Origin: Lachnospiraceae bacterium MD329
Lineage (GTDB): Bacteria; Bacillota; Clostridia; UBA1381
Assembly: GCA_010206265.1 (NCBI GenBank)
Contig: VIQV01000022.1
Coordinates: 62,167 to 126,166, forward strand
Direction of reading: 5' to 3'
Length of the DNA stretch: 64,000 nucleotides
This document shows, in pieces, positions 1 to 8,386 of this stretch. Position numbers and translations under genes: made by a program. The notes under the pieces are model-generated. The model made no database searches. It was given only the letters and a program-made list of their open reading frames with translations, and was not told where the DNA came from. Numbering within the stretch: the first letter of the stretch is position 1; each line of letters opens with the position of its first letter.

Positions 1-460
1 AGGACATAGAATACTTGTTTTCTCGCAGTTCACGTCAATGCTGAGAATAATACAGGAAAAGCTGTCGGAGGCTAAAATACCGTCGTTTTATCTTGACGGA
101 CATACACCGTCATATGAACGCGCAGAGCTCAGCGACCGTTTTAACGGCGGTGAAAGGGACGTATTTTTGATTTCACTGAAAGCAGGCGGAGTCGGTCTTA
201 ACTTAATCGGTGCAGACACAGTCATTCATTATGACCCGTGGTGGAATCCTGCTGTTATGGATCAGGCGTCTGACAGAGCATACAGAATAGGACAAAAACG
301 CGCAGTACAGATTATTCGTCTGGCGGCAAAAGGTACGATTGAGGAAAAAATACTTCGTTTGCAGGAGAATAAGCGTTTACTTGCGGAGGATATTGTTCGC
401 GTGAATACAGATACGTTTAAAAATCTTTCAAATGAAGAGATATTATCATTATTCGAATAA
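1..460 (+). CDS. SNF2-family helicase, C-terminal fragment (5' end outside window)
   Basis: Only the last ~150 codons are present; the reading frame is open from base 2 with no start. The opening residues HRILVFSQFTSML match helicase motif IV of SNF2/Swi2 ATPases. The sequence continues with motif V (ISLKAGGVGLNLIGAD) and motif VI (DQASDRAYRIGQ), and ends in the usual C-terminal helix (GTIEEKIL). These ATPases translocate on double-stranded DNA; bacterial members (RapA/HepA-like and SWIM-SNF2 proteins) act on transcription complexes or on unknown substrates. Which subfamily this is cannot be told without the N-terminus. The next gene follows after 18 bases, so the two are probably cotranscribed. 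The family call is secure; the cellular role is open. Confidence 0.93.
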   Translation, partial: GHRILVFSQFTSMLRIIQEKLSEAKIPSFYLDGHTPSYERAELSDRFNGGERDVFLISLKAGGVGLNLIGADTVIHYDPWWNPAVMDQASDRAYRIGQKRAVQIIRLAAKGTIEEKILRLQENKRLLAEDIVRVNTDTFKNLSNEEILSLFE

Positions 461-478
461 GGAAGGGAATGTTGGCAC

Positions 479-2125
479 TTGAAATTTCGAGCCATACTAA
501 ATGATGAATATGATTTGAATGACGAATACCGTGAAGACTTCAAATTCAGACCGTGGCATAAAACACTGATATTTTTTCTTGTTATATGGGCGGTTGTGAA
601 TGCGCTGGCTGTTATATATATTAAGGTCGGGCGGCAGATATATTTTTGGGATAATGCTACTTACTGGGATATATCGCGACGTATTGCAGGAGGAGCGATT
701 ACGGACGGCGGTTTCTGGAAAAATGTATATATGTCGGTTGCAGAGCAGGATTACAATTATATAGCCGCTCTGCCGAGCGCGTTTTTGGCAAAGCTGTTTG
801 GTGAAAGCCGTCTTGTTTATGTTCTCGGATTGGTTAATATGTATTTGCTGCCGTCATATGTAATGGTGTATATGCTTGCAAAAAAGGTTAGTAAAGCCCC
901 GAAAATTGCAGCGGCGCTTACAATACTGCTGTTTCCCGTAATGCCGTTTCTGGCATTTAACGGTTTTGTGGATATAGGAGGACTTCTGATATGTCTTATT
1001 TGCTATAATCTCTATTATACGCGCGATAACCGCAATGATGCGCTTTGGAGGTATTTGCTTATAGGTATATTACTTGTAGCGGTTATGCTGTGGCGCAGGT
1101 GGTATGCATTTTTTGCTGTATCGTTCATTACGGCAATGTTTGCAGACTGCGTATTATTCAGACGTAAATGGTATAAGGCGGTGGCGACAGCAGTTACAGT
1201 AGGACTTATACTGCTGACCTGCTTTTTCGGATTTCTTACAATGAGGCTTTTGCGTGATTACGGTACGCTTTATGCAGGATATAAATTTTCCGTTATGACG
1301 GATTTTAAGCTCATAACACGCTATTTCGGTCTGGGATTGGTCGCTGTGCTTATCGTATGTTCGGTTATGACGGGAATCAAGAAAAAAGAAACAAAAGCAG
1401 TGTTTATGTGGGTGCAGATTGTTGTATGCCTGTTTATGTTCATTGCTACTCAGACTCACGGACAGCAGCACTTGCTGTTGTACATACCGTCGCTGATAAT
1501 GCTTGTGCTTATTGCCATAAAGCATATAACAAAGGAAACAATGCTTATAGGAATAACATTGCTGGCGGTTGTACATTCGGTATATGTTGTTATACCGCGT
1601 ACTCAGCCGCATAATATTCAGGAAATAAAATATATGTCGCTTGTGCCGAGTTTTTCAATGCTGCCCGAATCAAGAAACGATGCAAAGGAAATTCTTGCTC
1701 TGAAACGTAAGCTCGATACGACGGTATACGAGGGTGACAGCCTCGGTGTGCTTGCCTCGTCGTTTACGCTTAACGAGGATATAATTAAAAATGCGGAACC
1801 GTCGCTCGGAGTAAAGGCGATACGTCCTGATTATGTCGTATCACTGCCGCAGGTGGATTCGCGTGATAAAGACCTGTCGCCGCTTTATACCGTAAACTAT
1901 GTTCTTGTTGCCTCGCCTGCCCAGACACACCTTGCCGACGGAAGTCAGACGGTTTTAACGGAGGCGGTAAGGAGCTTTACGGAATATACGGATATTGCGA
2001 CGGCATATGAGGAAATTACCGGTTGCAGAACGGTCATAGACGGTATAGATGTGCGGCTTTTCCATCGTATCGGGGAGGTTAGGAGCGCAGATATAAAAGC
2101 TTTTGAATCGCGGTTGTATAAATAG
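479..2125 (+). CDS. Polytopic membrane protein, GT-C/PMT-like glycosyltransferase candidate
   Basis: 548 residues from a TTG start, with the Shine-Dalgarno sequence GGAAGGG 11 bases upstream. A short cytoplasmic N-terminus precedes about ten hydrophobic segments, followed by a ~170-residue hydrophilic C-terminal domain. The first large outer loop carries acidic residues in WDNATYWDIS, the place where GT-C transferases (PMT, ArnT, RgtA-like) keep their catalytic acidic residues. Such enzymes move a sugar from a lipid-phosphate donor on the outer face of the membrane. The overall architecture and the loop position support the call, but I do not recognise a specific family. It sits 18 bases after the SNF2 gene and has no visible glycan cluster around it. 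Confidence 0.6.
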   Translation: MKFRAILNDEYDLNDEYREDFKFRPWHKTLIFFLVIWAVVNALAVIYIKVGRQIYFWDNATYWDISRRIAGGAITDGGFWKNVYMSVAEQDYNYIAALPSAFLAKLFGESRLVYVLGLVNMYLLPSYVMVYMLAKKVSKAPKIAAALTILLFPVMPFLAFNGFVDIGGLLICLICYNLYYTRDNRNDALWRYLLIGILLVAVMLWRRWYAFFAVSFITAMFADCVLFRRKWYKAVATAVTVGLILLTCFFGFLTMRLLRDYGTLYAGYKFSVMTDFKLITRYFGLGLVAVLIVCSVMTGIKKKETKAVFMWVQIVVCLFMFIATQTHGQQHLLLYIPSLIMLVLIAIKHITKETMLIGITLLAVVHSVYVVIPRTQPHNIQEIKYMSLVPSFSMLPESRNDAKEILALKRKLDTTVYEGDSLGVLASSFTLNEDIIKNAEPSLGVKAIRPDYVVSLPQVDSRDKDLSPLYTVNYVLVASPAQTHLADGSQTVLTEAVRSFTEYTDIATAYEEITGCRTVIDGIDVRLFHRIGEVRSADIKAFESRLYK

Positions 2126-2151
2126 TTTACAAATCGTTTACAGTTCGTATG

Positions 2152-2180
2152 TTGACATATCTGAATCAACGGTCTATAAT
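2152..2180 (+). promoter_or_regulatory. SigA-type promoter for the zinc-ribbon membrane protein
   Basis: A perfect TTGACA (2152-2157) and a perfect TATAAT (2175-2180) are separated by 17 bases, about 30 bases upstream of the Shine-Dalgarno sequence of the gene at 2213. Confidence 0.85.
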
Positions 2181-2212
2181 TTTAAATAAAGAATAATTAA
2201 AGGAGTGTTAAT

Positions 2213-3046
2213 ATGAGAACCTGTATGTATTGCGGTAAAGAGCTTAAACAGGGCGAAACGTGCACTTGTACGCAGGCGGCGGCGCACCGTGCGCGCAAGC
2301 AGGAAAATACATCGGATAATCAGACGTATACAAACGCTTACAGAACGGAAACCTCTTACAGGACCGGCTATGCAGGCAAGGATACGAAATTTGAAAGAGC
2401 GCGTGCACGAAGCAGAGCGAAAAAAGCCGCAAAGCAGGGTATTCCGCCAAAAGACACCTTTTTAAGATATATAAAAAGCGCCTTGCTTTCACCTGCCGAC
2501 GCTGTGGCAAACCCGACTCGTATCGGAAAATGGGCAATGCTAGTTGTTCCTGCGGTGCTGGGCGCGTTTTTGTGGCTGTGCGTGTTTTTTGTAATGCGGG
2601 GACAGTCGGTAAGGCTAATGCATTTTGTCGCAGGCGCAATGGGACTGGGCGGCGGTGACGGTTTAAAACTTGCAGTAACCGTACCTGTGGTAATGCTGTC
2701 GGGAGTAATCGGCGGTATAGTGATATTTTTTGCGCATATGGGTATTTTCTGGCTGATAAACCGCTTTATTATGAGGCTGAAAACTCCGTTCTGGGAATTT
2801 TGCCTTAGGCTTACAACCGCTTGGGTGCCTTTGACGGCAATATGTGTAATAGGTGCGGCTCTCAGTATATTGTCACCTATTACAATAGGAGTGCTTCTGT
2901 TGTGCGGCGGACTGCTGACAGCGGCGCTGACGTATGAGGCGCTTAAAAATGAATGGTCGGCATACCCTTCAAGCAAGGTACTTTATTCTTTGTTTTTGGG
3001 ATATTTTGTGCTGCTGGCATTTGTATCACATTTAATTTTTATATAA
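2213..3046 (+). CDS. Zinc-ribbon membrane protein, YIP1-like
   Basis: 277 residues. The N-terminus carries a compact zinc ribbon (C4, C7, C17, C19 in CMYCGKELKQGETCTC). A basic, Gln/Arg-rich linker of ~60 residues follows, then five hydrophobic helices from about residue 105 to the end. This layout (zinc ribbon, charged linker, YIP1-type membrane domain) is common in Clostridia, but no biochemical function is established for it. A strong promoter lies just upstream and the RidA gene follows after 32 bases, so the two probably share a transcript. There is no signal peptide, so the zinc ribbon should face the cytoplasm. Confidence 0.75.
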   Translation: MRTCMYCGKELKQGETCTCTQAAAHRARKQENTSDNQTYTNAYRTETSYRTGYAGKDTKFERARARSRAKKAAKQGIPPKDTFLRYIKSALLSPADAVANPTRIGKWAMLVVPAVLGAFLWLCVFFVMRGQSVRLMHFVAGAMGLGGGDGLKLAVTVPVVMLSGVIGGIVIFFAHMGIFWLINRFIMRLKTPFWEFCLRLTTAWVPLTAICVIGAALSILSPITIGVLLLCGGLLTAALTYEALKNEWSAYPSSKVLYSLFLGYFVLLAFVSHLIFI

Positions 3047-3078
3047 AATTATGGGTTTAAGAAAGGAAGGATAAAACA

Positions 3079-3450
3079 ATGAAAGAAACAAAAACAACAA
3101 ACGCTCCTGCGGCGATAGGACCTTATTCTCAGGCGATAACGGCAGGCAATACACTGTTTACGTCGGGACAGATACCGATTGACCCTGCGACGGGAAATAT
3201 ACCTGAGGGTGTCGAGGCGCAGGCAAGACAGGCGCTTACCAACGTGAAAAATCTTATTGCGGCGGCAGGCGGCGACATTGCAAACACAATAAAAACAACT
3301 GTGTTTATAAAAGATATGAATGACTTTGCTAAAATCAATGAAATCTATGCAGAGTTCTTTACTGAACCGTATCCAGCGCGTTCGTGCGTTGAGGTGGCAA
3401 GACTTCCGAAGGACGTTTTGCTTGAGATTGAGGCAATTGTTGAATTATAA
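3079..3450 (+). CDS. ridA: RidA family enamine/imine deaminase
   Basis: 123 residues, the normal length of the YjgF/YER057c/UK114 family. RidA hydrolyses reactive 2-aminoacrylate and related enamines released by PLP enzymes, protecting those enzymes in the cytosol. The N-terminal segment [12 protein letters not shown], the central [12 protein letters not shown] and the C-terminal [20 protein letters not shown] are all signature stretches. The Arg in PARS is the substrate-carboxylate-binding residue of active members. The Shine-Dalgarno sequence GAAAGGAAGG lies 8 bases upstream of the ATG. An intrinsic terminator follows directly. Confidence 0.95.
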   Translation: MKETKTTNAPAAIGPYSQAITAGNTLFTSGQIPIDPATGNIPEGVEAQARQALTNVKNLIAAAGGDIANTIKTTVFIKDMNDFAKINEIYAEFFTEPYPARSCVEVARLPKDVLLEIEAIVEL

Positions 3451-3470
3451 AACAGATTAATAAATTTTAA

Positions 3471-3512
3471 AAAAACAGCGATACATTATACTGATGTACC
3501 GCTGTTTTTTTT
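3471..3512 (+). terminator. Intrinsic terminator after ridA
   Basis: The arms cagcgatacat and atgtaccgctg form an 11-bp stem with one mismatch, flanked by A-rich sequence 5' and eight T residues 3'. Confidence 0.85.
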
Positions 3513-3614
3513 GTATACTCGAAATGAGGTGATGCGTCATACTGCTGATTACGCAATAAGTACTATGCAGTTAGCACAAGGAACGGTTAATAATGTCCGC
3601 ATTAGCTGTATGGG

Positions 3615-3643
3615 TTGCTTTCTGTGTCGTGATATGATATACT
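3615..3643 (+). promoter_or_regulatory. Promoter for the PH-domain gene
   Basis: TTGCTT (3615-3620), a 17-base spacer and TATACT (3638-3643) lie 47 bases before the start at 3690. The promoter overlaps an untypical 45-codon ORF at 3532-3669, which argues that this ORF is not translated. Confidence 0.6.
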
Positions 3644-3689
3644 ATGTCGAAAGACAAACAATATTTTAATAACGAAAGGATTAATAAAA

Positions 3690-4064
3690 ATGATTGATTT
3701 TAATAATGCTTCTTTTATGAAGCTAAAAGAAGTACAAACGGCAGAAGGCACAAACTTAGTAGCTCCTATGTTAGTAGACGGTGAAGAAGTATTACATACT
3801 TTCAAAACAATTCGTGATATGGTTATATTTACAAATAAGCGTATTATATCTGTGAATGTGCAAGGAATTACAGGAACTAAAAAAGATTTTACATCTATGC
3901 CATACAGCAAAATACAGGTATTTTCTGTTGAAACGGCGGGTACTTTGGATTTAGACGCAGAACTTACGGTTTGGTTTTCCGGTGTAGGTAAAGTGAAATT
4001 TGAGTTTAAGAGTAACTTTGACATTAGTGCTTTTAACAAACTGCTAAGTAACTATATACTATAA
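3690..4064 (+). CDS. Bacterial PH-domain protein
   Basis: 124 residues, essentially one domain. The pattern is that of bacterial pleckstrin-homology proteins (PF08000-like): GEEVLHTFKTIRDMVIFTNKRIISVN as the first sheet, then a serine/threonine-rich turn, the phrase YSKIQVFSVETAG, and a C-terminal helix (SAFNKLLSNYIL). The role of these proteins is unknown; the fold can bind ligands or self-assemble. Codon choice is AT-rich (TTA, GTA, ACA) with few of the GCG/CGC/CGT codons of the neighbours, and the flanking intergenic sequences are also unusual, which hints at later acquisition. The Shine-Dalgarno sequence GAAAGGAT precedes the ATG by 9 bases. Confidence 0.85.
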   Translation: MIDFNNASFMKLKEVQTAEGTNLVAPMLVDGEEVLHTFKTIRDMVIFTNKRIISVNVQGITGTKKDFTSMPYSKIQVFSVETAGTLDLDAELTVWFSGVGKVKFEFKSNFDISAFNKLLSNYIL

Positions 4065-4215
4065 CCTACGGTATAATGAAATTTAAGATAATTTCATAAA
4101 AAGACTAATTCAGATGTTACAATACGACGGTAAAGGATTAGATAATGCTGTGAGAGGTGTTCGCGGTCGACAATATGAAGCCGTTATGCGAAAGTGAAAC
4201 AATAACCTTATAAAA
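4065..4215. other. Intergenic stretch with a short orphan ORF
   Basis: A 27-codon ORF (4114-4197, beginning MLQYDGKGLDNAVRG) without a convincing ribosome site lies between the PH-domain gene and the shared terminator. It may be the remains of a longer gene. I cannot assign it. Confidence 0.3.
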
Positions 4216-4255
4216 TAACCCCTCGGCACATATGTGTCGGGGGGTTAAAGTTTTT
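4216..4255. terminator. Bidirectional terminator between PH gene and mgtE
   Basis: The stem taacccctcggcaca/tgtgtcggggggtta has a T run on the plus side and an A/T-rich flank on the minus side. It separates two convergent genes. Confidence 0.8.
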
Positions 4256-5597
4256 ATAAATTATAAAAATGTGTTGCGATTGAGAAGTAAATCAGTATTG
4301 AGGCGGCGTCAACAATGGTTGTAATAAGCGGAGTCGCCATTACCGCAGGGTCAAGACGGCATTTTTTTGCCGCCATAGGCAGTGTACAGCCGATAAACTG
4401 CGACAGGATAACAATTCCGACAATCGCCAGACTTACCACGACCGCAATTTTAACATCACCCTGCATAAGCCATATTCTTACACCGTTTACCACAGCAAGC
4501 GTTATACTTATAACAATTGAAATTCTAAGCTCGGTAAAAACGACTTTAAAAAAGTCCCTGAGCCTTATTTCGTCAACGCTCATACCTCGTATTATCATTG
4601 TAGAGCTTTGCGAACCGCAGTTTCCGCCCACGCTCATAAGCATAGGAATGAAATAAACAAGCTCACTGACTGCTTTAAAAGCTTCGTCATATCTTGAAAG
4701 CAAAGCGCCTGTTATAGCCGCGGAAAGCATAAGTATTAAAAGCCATACTATTCTTTTGCGCGCGTGTTTGAAATCGGAGGTTTTAAAATACGGTTCTTCA
4801 ATAGGACTGATAGCCGCCATTCGTTCAATATCCTCGGTAGCCTCGTCCTGCATTACGTCAATAGCGTCGTCAAAGGTGATAATACCGACAAGTCTGTTTT
4901 CGTCGTCAACGACAGGCATTGTTACAAAGTCGTATTTGTTCATATCCTTTGCTACGTCCTCTTTATCGTCGAGCGTATGCACACATATGATGGTTTTTTC
5001 CATTATATCGCAGATTTTTTCATCGGGCAGGGCAAGCAGCAGATTTTTAACTGACAGATAGCCTAAAAGATGACGGTTGTCGTCCGTTACATAGCAGGTG
5101 TACACCGTTTCCGCTTCGCTGATTGTACGGCGTATGCGCTTAACTGCGTCATTTACGGTCATATCTGGACGCAGGCTTATGTAAGCCGTCGTCATCAGTG
5201 ACCCTGCGCTGTCCTCAGGATATTTAAGTATCTCGTTAATCATATGCCGCATTTCGGGGTCGGTATTTTTCAAAATACGCTTTACGACATTAGCAGGCAT
5301 TTCTTCTACAATATCTGCCGCGTCGTCAACATAAAGCTCGTCAAAAACCTCTTTCAGTTCATTATCGGAAAAACCGTTTATTAAAAGTTCCTGACTGTCT
5401 GTATCCATAAGCGCAAACGTGTCGGCGGCAAGGTCTTTCGGAAGAAGTCTGAATAAAAGCGGCAGACTTTCCTCTCGTATTTCTGAAAAAATTGCCGCAA
5501 TGTCTGCCTCGTTCATTTCAGAAAACAGTTCGCGAAGAGAATAATATTGCTTTTCAAAAAGCAGCTGTTCAATCGTTGGTATTGTTTCGTAAGCCAT
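4254..5597 (-). CDS. mgtE: Magnesium transporter MgtE
   Basis: 447 residues. Order: N-terminal superhelical domain (1-125), two CBS domains (~130-255, with SLMTTAYISLRP and VTMPVVDDENRLVG), and five membrane helices (~270-447). The MgtE signature MLMSVGGNCGSQSSTMIIRG and the pore segment PLITTIVDAASILIYF with its conserved Asp are present. MgtE is a Mg2+-gated channel: the cytosolic domains bind Mg2+ and close the pore. The longest frame begins at a GTG at 5606, but AAGGAAG sits 8 bases before the ATG at 5597, so I use that start. The leader is too short for an M-box riboswitch. Confidence 0.95.
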   Translation of the reverse strand: MAYETIPTIEQLLFEKQYYSLRELFSEMNEADIAAIFSEIREESLPLLFRLLPKDLAADTFALMDTDSQELLINGFSDNELKEVFDELYVDDAADIVEEMPANVVKRILKNTDPEMRHMINEILKYPEDSAGSLMTTAYISLRPDMTVNDAVKRIRRTISEAETVYTCYVTDDNRHLLGYLSVKNLLLALPDEKICDIMEKTIICVHTLDDKEDVAKDMNKYDFVTMPVVDDENRLVGIITFDDAIDVMQDEATEDIERMAAISPIEEPYFKTSDFKHARKRIVWLLILMLSAAITGALLSRYDEAFKAVSELVYFIPMLMSVGGNCGSQSSTMIIRGMSVDEIRLRDFFKVVFTELRISIVISITLAVVNGVRIWLMQGDVKIAVVVSLAIVGIVILSQFIGCTLPMAAKKCRLDPAVMATPLITTIVDAASILIYFSIATHFYNL

Positions 5598-5669
5598 TCT
5601 CTTCACTTCCTTTCTGTAATATAGTATAACCTTATTTTAAGTGTGTGTCAATTTTTTTTGAAAAAGGTA

Positions 5670-5698
5670 TTGACATTCTGTTTATTTTACTGTATAAT
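5670..5698 (+). promoter_or_regulatory. Consensus promoter of tRNA-Asp
   Basis: TTGACA, 17 bases, TATAAT: an exact SigA consensus ending 20 bases before the tRNA. Confidence 0.9.
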
Positions 5699-5718
5699 AG
5701 CAAGGCAGTTAAAAATGT

Positions 5719-5795
5719 GGCCCGGTAGTTCAGTTGGTTAGAACGCCAGCCTGTCACGCTGGAGGTCGTGAGTTCGAGCCTCATCCGGGTCGCCA
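5719..5795 (+). tRNA. tRNA-Asp (anticodon GTC)
   Basis: A 77-base cloverleaf. The acceptor arms GGCCCGG/CCGGGTC pair with one G-U. The anticodon stem is CCAGC/GCTGG with loop CTGTCAC and the anticodon GTC at 5753-5755. The T-loop is TTCGAGC, and CCA is encoded at 5793-5795. It is a single-gene unit between a consensus promoter and its own terminator. Confidence 0.98.
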
Positions 5796-5796
5796 C

Positions 5797-5829
5797 ATCG
5801 GAACAAGTTTTACTTGTTCCGATTTTTTT
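5797..5829 (+). terminator. Terminator of tRNA-Asp
   Basis: A perfect 10-bp stem ATCGGAACAA/TTGTTCCGAT with a short loop, followed by seven T residues. Confidence 0.92.
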
Positions 5830-5834
5830 GTCTG

Positions 5835-6668
5835 CTATTTTTTATATGCATTTCTAAGCATTTTAATTTCATTTGCATAGCCGTCAAGCTCATTCGGTGT
5901 TTCCAGTATTATCGGAATATTCTGTAATTTCGGGTGGTTGATAATATTTTTCATTGTTTCAAAACCAATAGTGCCTTCGCCGATTTTTTCGTGTCTGTCC
6001 TTATGGCTCTCAAACGGGTTTTTGCTGTCGTTCATATGCATTGCTTTAAGCCTGTCAAGACCGATTACCCTGTCAAATTCATCAAGCACGCCGTCAAGGT
6101 CGTTTACAATATCGTATCCGCCGTCGTAAACGTGACAGGTATCAAGACATACGCCGAGCTTTTCATTAAGCGTTACGCCGTCTATTATTGCTCTGAGTTC
6201 ATCAAATGAACGCCCTATTTCACTTCCTTTTCCCGCCATTGTTTCAAGCAGTACGGTTGTTGTCATATCTGGTGTAAGAACCTCATTAAGCTGTTTTATA
6301 ATCAGCTCAATGCCCGTTTCAGCCCCCTGCCCGACGTGACTGCCGGGGTGGAAGTTGTAATACTGGTTCGGGGTGTATTCCATACGCATAAGGTCATCTC
6401 GCATAGTATTCAGCGCGAATTCACGTGTTTCCGGCTTGTCCGAGCAGGCGTTTAAAGTGTAGGGCGCGTGCGCGACAAGCTTTGCAAAATTGTGTTCGCT
6501 GATAAATTCAAGAAAGTCTTTAACGTCCTTTTCGTCTATATCTTTTGCTTTGCCTCCGCGCGGATTGCGTGTAAAGAAAGCAAAGGTGTTTGCGTCTATT
6601 CCAACCGCCTCTTTTGCCATATGCAAATAGCCTTTTGACGCGGATAAATGGCAGCCTATATTTAACAT
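5835..6668 (-). CDS. nfo: Endonuclease IV (AP endonuclease)
   Basis: 277 residues, the usual family length (~280). It cleaves DNA 5' of abasic sites in base-excision repair, using three zinc ions in a TIM barrel. The metal-binding signatures are visible in order: [61 protein letters not shown], and [10 protein letters not shown]. The frame opens at 6713, but GAAAGGACT lies 7 bases before the ATG at 6668, and the product then begins [13 protein letters not shown] as in homologues. It is transcribed divergently from the ABC-F gene, with overlapping promoters. Confidence 0.97.
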   Translation of the reverse strand: MLNIGCHLSASKGYLHMAKEAVGIDANTFAFFTRNPRGGKAKDIDEKDVKDFLEFISEHNFAKLVAHAPYTLNACSDKPETREFALNTMRDDLMRMEYTPNQYYNFHPGSHVGQGAETGIELIIKQLNEVLTPDMTTTVLLETMAGKGSEIGRSFDELRAIIDGVTLNEKLGVCLDTCHVYDGGYDIVNDLDGVLDEFDRVIGLDRLKAMHMNDSKNPFESHKDRHEKIGEGTIGFETMKNIINHPKLQNIPIILETPNELDGYANEIKMLRNAYKK

Positions 6669-6699
6669 AATATCAAGTCCTTTCAGGTGTAATTTTCCC

Positions 6700-6728
6700 T
6701 TGCAATTATACACTAATTATAGTATAAT
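6700..6728 (+). promoter_or_regulatory. Promoter of the ABC-F operon
   Basis: TTGCAA, 17 bases, TATAAT (6723-6728). It overlaps the divergent nfo promoter face to face. Confidence 0.8.
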
Positions 6729-6744
6729 TTTATTGTTATTTCAA
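6716..6744 (-). promoter_or_regulatory. Promoter of nfo
   Basis: On the minus strand, TTGAAA (6744-6739), 17 bases, and TATAAT (6721-6716). Its -10 overlaps the -10 region of the divergent promoter, so the two units may compete for polymerase. Confidence 0.8.
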
Positions 6745-6772
6745 GAAAAATTTAAATTGAAAGGAATACATA

Positions 6773-8386
6773 ATGATAACTGTAACTAATTTAAGTCTGA
6801 ATTTCAGCGGTCAGAACCTGTTTTCGGACGTAAACTTAAAATTTACATCAGGTAACTGCTACGGAGTTATAGGCGCAAACGGCGCCGGAAAGTCAACATT
6901 TTTAAAGATACTGTCAGGTGAAATAGACTCAACGACAGGTGATGTGTCAATTGACCCGAACTGCCGTATGTCAGTATTAAAGCAGGACCATTTTGCCTAT
7001 GACGATTATTCCGTGCTTGACACCATAATTATGGGCAATAAGCGTCTTTATGACATAATGAAGGAGAAGGACGCGCTATATGAAAAGGAAGATTTCTCCG
7101 ACGAGGACGGCATAAAGGCGGCGGAACTGGAGGCTGAATTTGCCGAGATGGACGGCTGGGAGGCTGATTCTGACGCGTCAAAGCTGCTGCAAGGATTGGG
7201 GCTTGATGAAAGCCTGCTGTATTCAAATATGGCGGATTTAAGCGGAAACGATAAAGTGAAGGTGCTTTTGGCTCAGGCACTTTTCGGGAACCCCGATATC
7301 ATTCTTCTTGACGAGCCTACAAACCATCTTGATTTACAGGCTATTGAATGGCTGGAAGATTTCCTGCTTGACTATGAAGGTACGGTTATTGTCGTATCGC
7401 ACGACAGATATTTCTTGAATGTGGTTTGTACACATATAGTTGATATTGATTACACAAAAATTAAAATGTATGTCGGCAACTATGAATTCTGGTATGAATC
7501 AAGTCAGATGATTGAACGAATGATTAAACAGCAGAACAAAAAAGCCGAAGAAAAAATTAAGGAATTACAGACGTTTATTCAGCGTTTCTCCGCGAATAAG
7601 TCAAAGTCAAAGCAGGCGACCAGCCGTAAAAAAATGCTTGATAAGCTTACCGTTGAGGAACTGCCTGCGTCGTCAAGACGTTATCCGTTTGTAGGATTTG
7701 ATATGGACAGAGAGGCAGGACGCGATTTGCTGACGGTTGACAGTATTTCAAAAACGGTAAACGGTGAAACACTTCTCAATAACGTATCATTTACGTTAAA
7801 TCACGATGATAAAATTGCTGTCATAGGTGAAAATGAAATTGCGGTTACTGCGCTTATGCAGATTTTAGCAGAGGAATCGGAACCTGACAGCGGCAGTATT
7901 AAATGGGGTGTAAGTACGTCGCGCAGTTATTTCCCTAAGGATAACAGTGCATATTTTGACGGCTGTGATTTAAACCTTGTAGACTGGCTGCGTCAGTACA
8001 GTGCAGAAGGCTTTGAAACGCAGAATGAATCGTATATACGCGGTTTTCTTGGCAGAATGCTGTTTTCGGGTGATGATGTATTTAAGCAAGTAAAGGTGCT
8101 TTCGGGCGGAGAAAAAGTACGTTGTATGCTGTCGCGTATGATGTTGTTCGGCTCAAACGTACTTCTTTTGGACCAGCCTACAAACCATCTTGATTTGGAA
8201 TCTATTACTGCCGTTAATAACGGTCTTAAAGCTTTTAAGGGTAATGTAATATTCTCGTCGCACGACCACGAGTTTGTTAATACCGTGGCAAACAGAATCA
8301 TTGATATTAAGTCTGACGGCTCAGTTGTAGACAGAATGTGCACCTTTGATGAGTACATTGAAATGCAGAAGGAGGGCAAGGTATAA
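6773..8386 (+). CDS. ABC-F family ATPase (YkpA/YbiT-like)
   Basis: 537 residues: two ATPase cassettes joined by a charged helical linker (~residues 230-300), with no membrane helices. ABC-F proteins act on the ribosome, in translation control or antibiotic protection. NBD1 has an intact Walker A (GANGAGKST, 34-42) and Walker B (IILLDEPTNHLD), but its signature reads LSGNDKVK. NBD2 has a broken Walker A (GENEIAVTAL) and Gln in place of the catalytic Glu (LLLDQPTNHLD), but a canonical LSGGEKVR. Thus one composite site looks competent and the other dead. I recall partial NBD2 degeneration in YkpA relatives, so this may be lineage-typical. Its stop overlaps the next start by one base. Confidence 0.92.
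   Translation: MITVTNLSLNFSGQNLFSDVNLKFTSGNCYGVIGANGAGKSTFLKILSGEIDSTTGDVSIDPNCRMSVLKQDHFAYDDYSVLDTIIMGNKRLYDIMKEKDALYEKEDFSDEDGIKAAELEAEFAEMDGWEADSDASKLLQGLGLDESLLYSNMADLSGNDKVKVLLAQALFGNPDIILLDEPTNHLDLQAIEWLEDFLLDYEGTVIVVSHDRYFLNVVCTHIVDIDYTKIKMYVGNYEFWYESSQMIERMIKQQNKKAEEKIKELQTFIQRFSANKSKSKQATSRKKMLDKLTVEELPASSRRYPFVGFDMDREAGRDLLTVDSISKTVNGETLLNNVSFTLNHDDKIAVIGENEIAVTALMQILAEESEPDSGSIKWGVSTSRSYFPKDNSAYFDGCDLNLVDWLRQYSAEGFETQNESYIRGFLGRMLFSGDDVFKQVKVLSGGEKVRCMLSRMMLFGSNVLLLDQPTNHLDLESITAVNNGLKAFKGNVIFSSHDHEFVNTVANRIIDIKSDGSVVDRMCTFDEYIEMQKEGKV

Noticed and set aside
5598-5669. Mg2+ riboswitch (M-box) before mgtE
   Set aside because: Fewer than 120 bases separate mgtE from the tRNA promoter and no M-box-like structure is seen.
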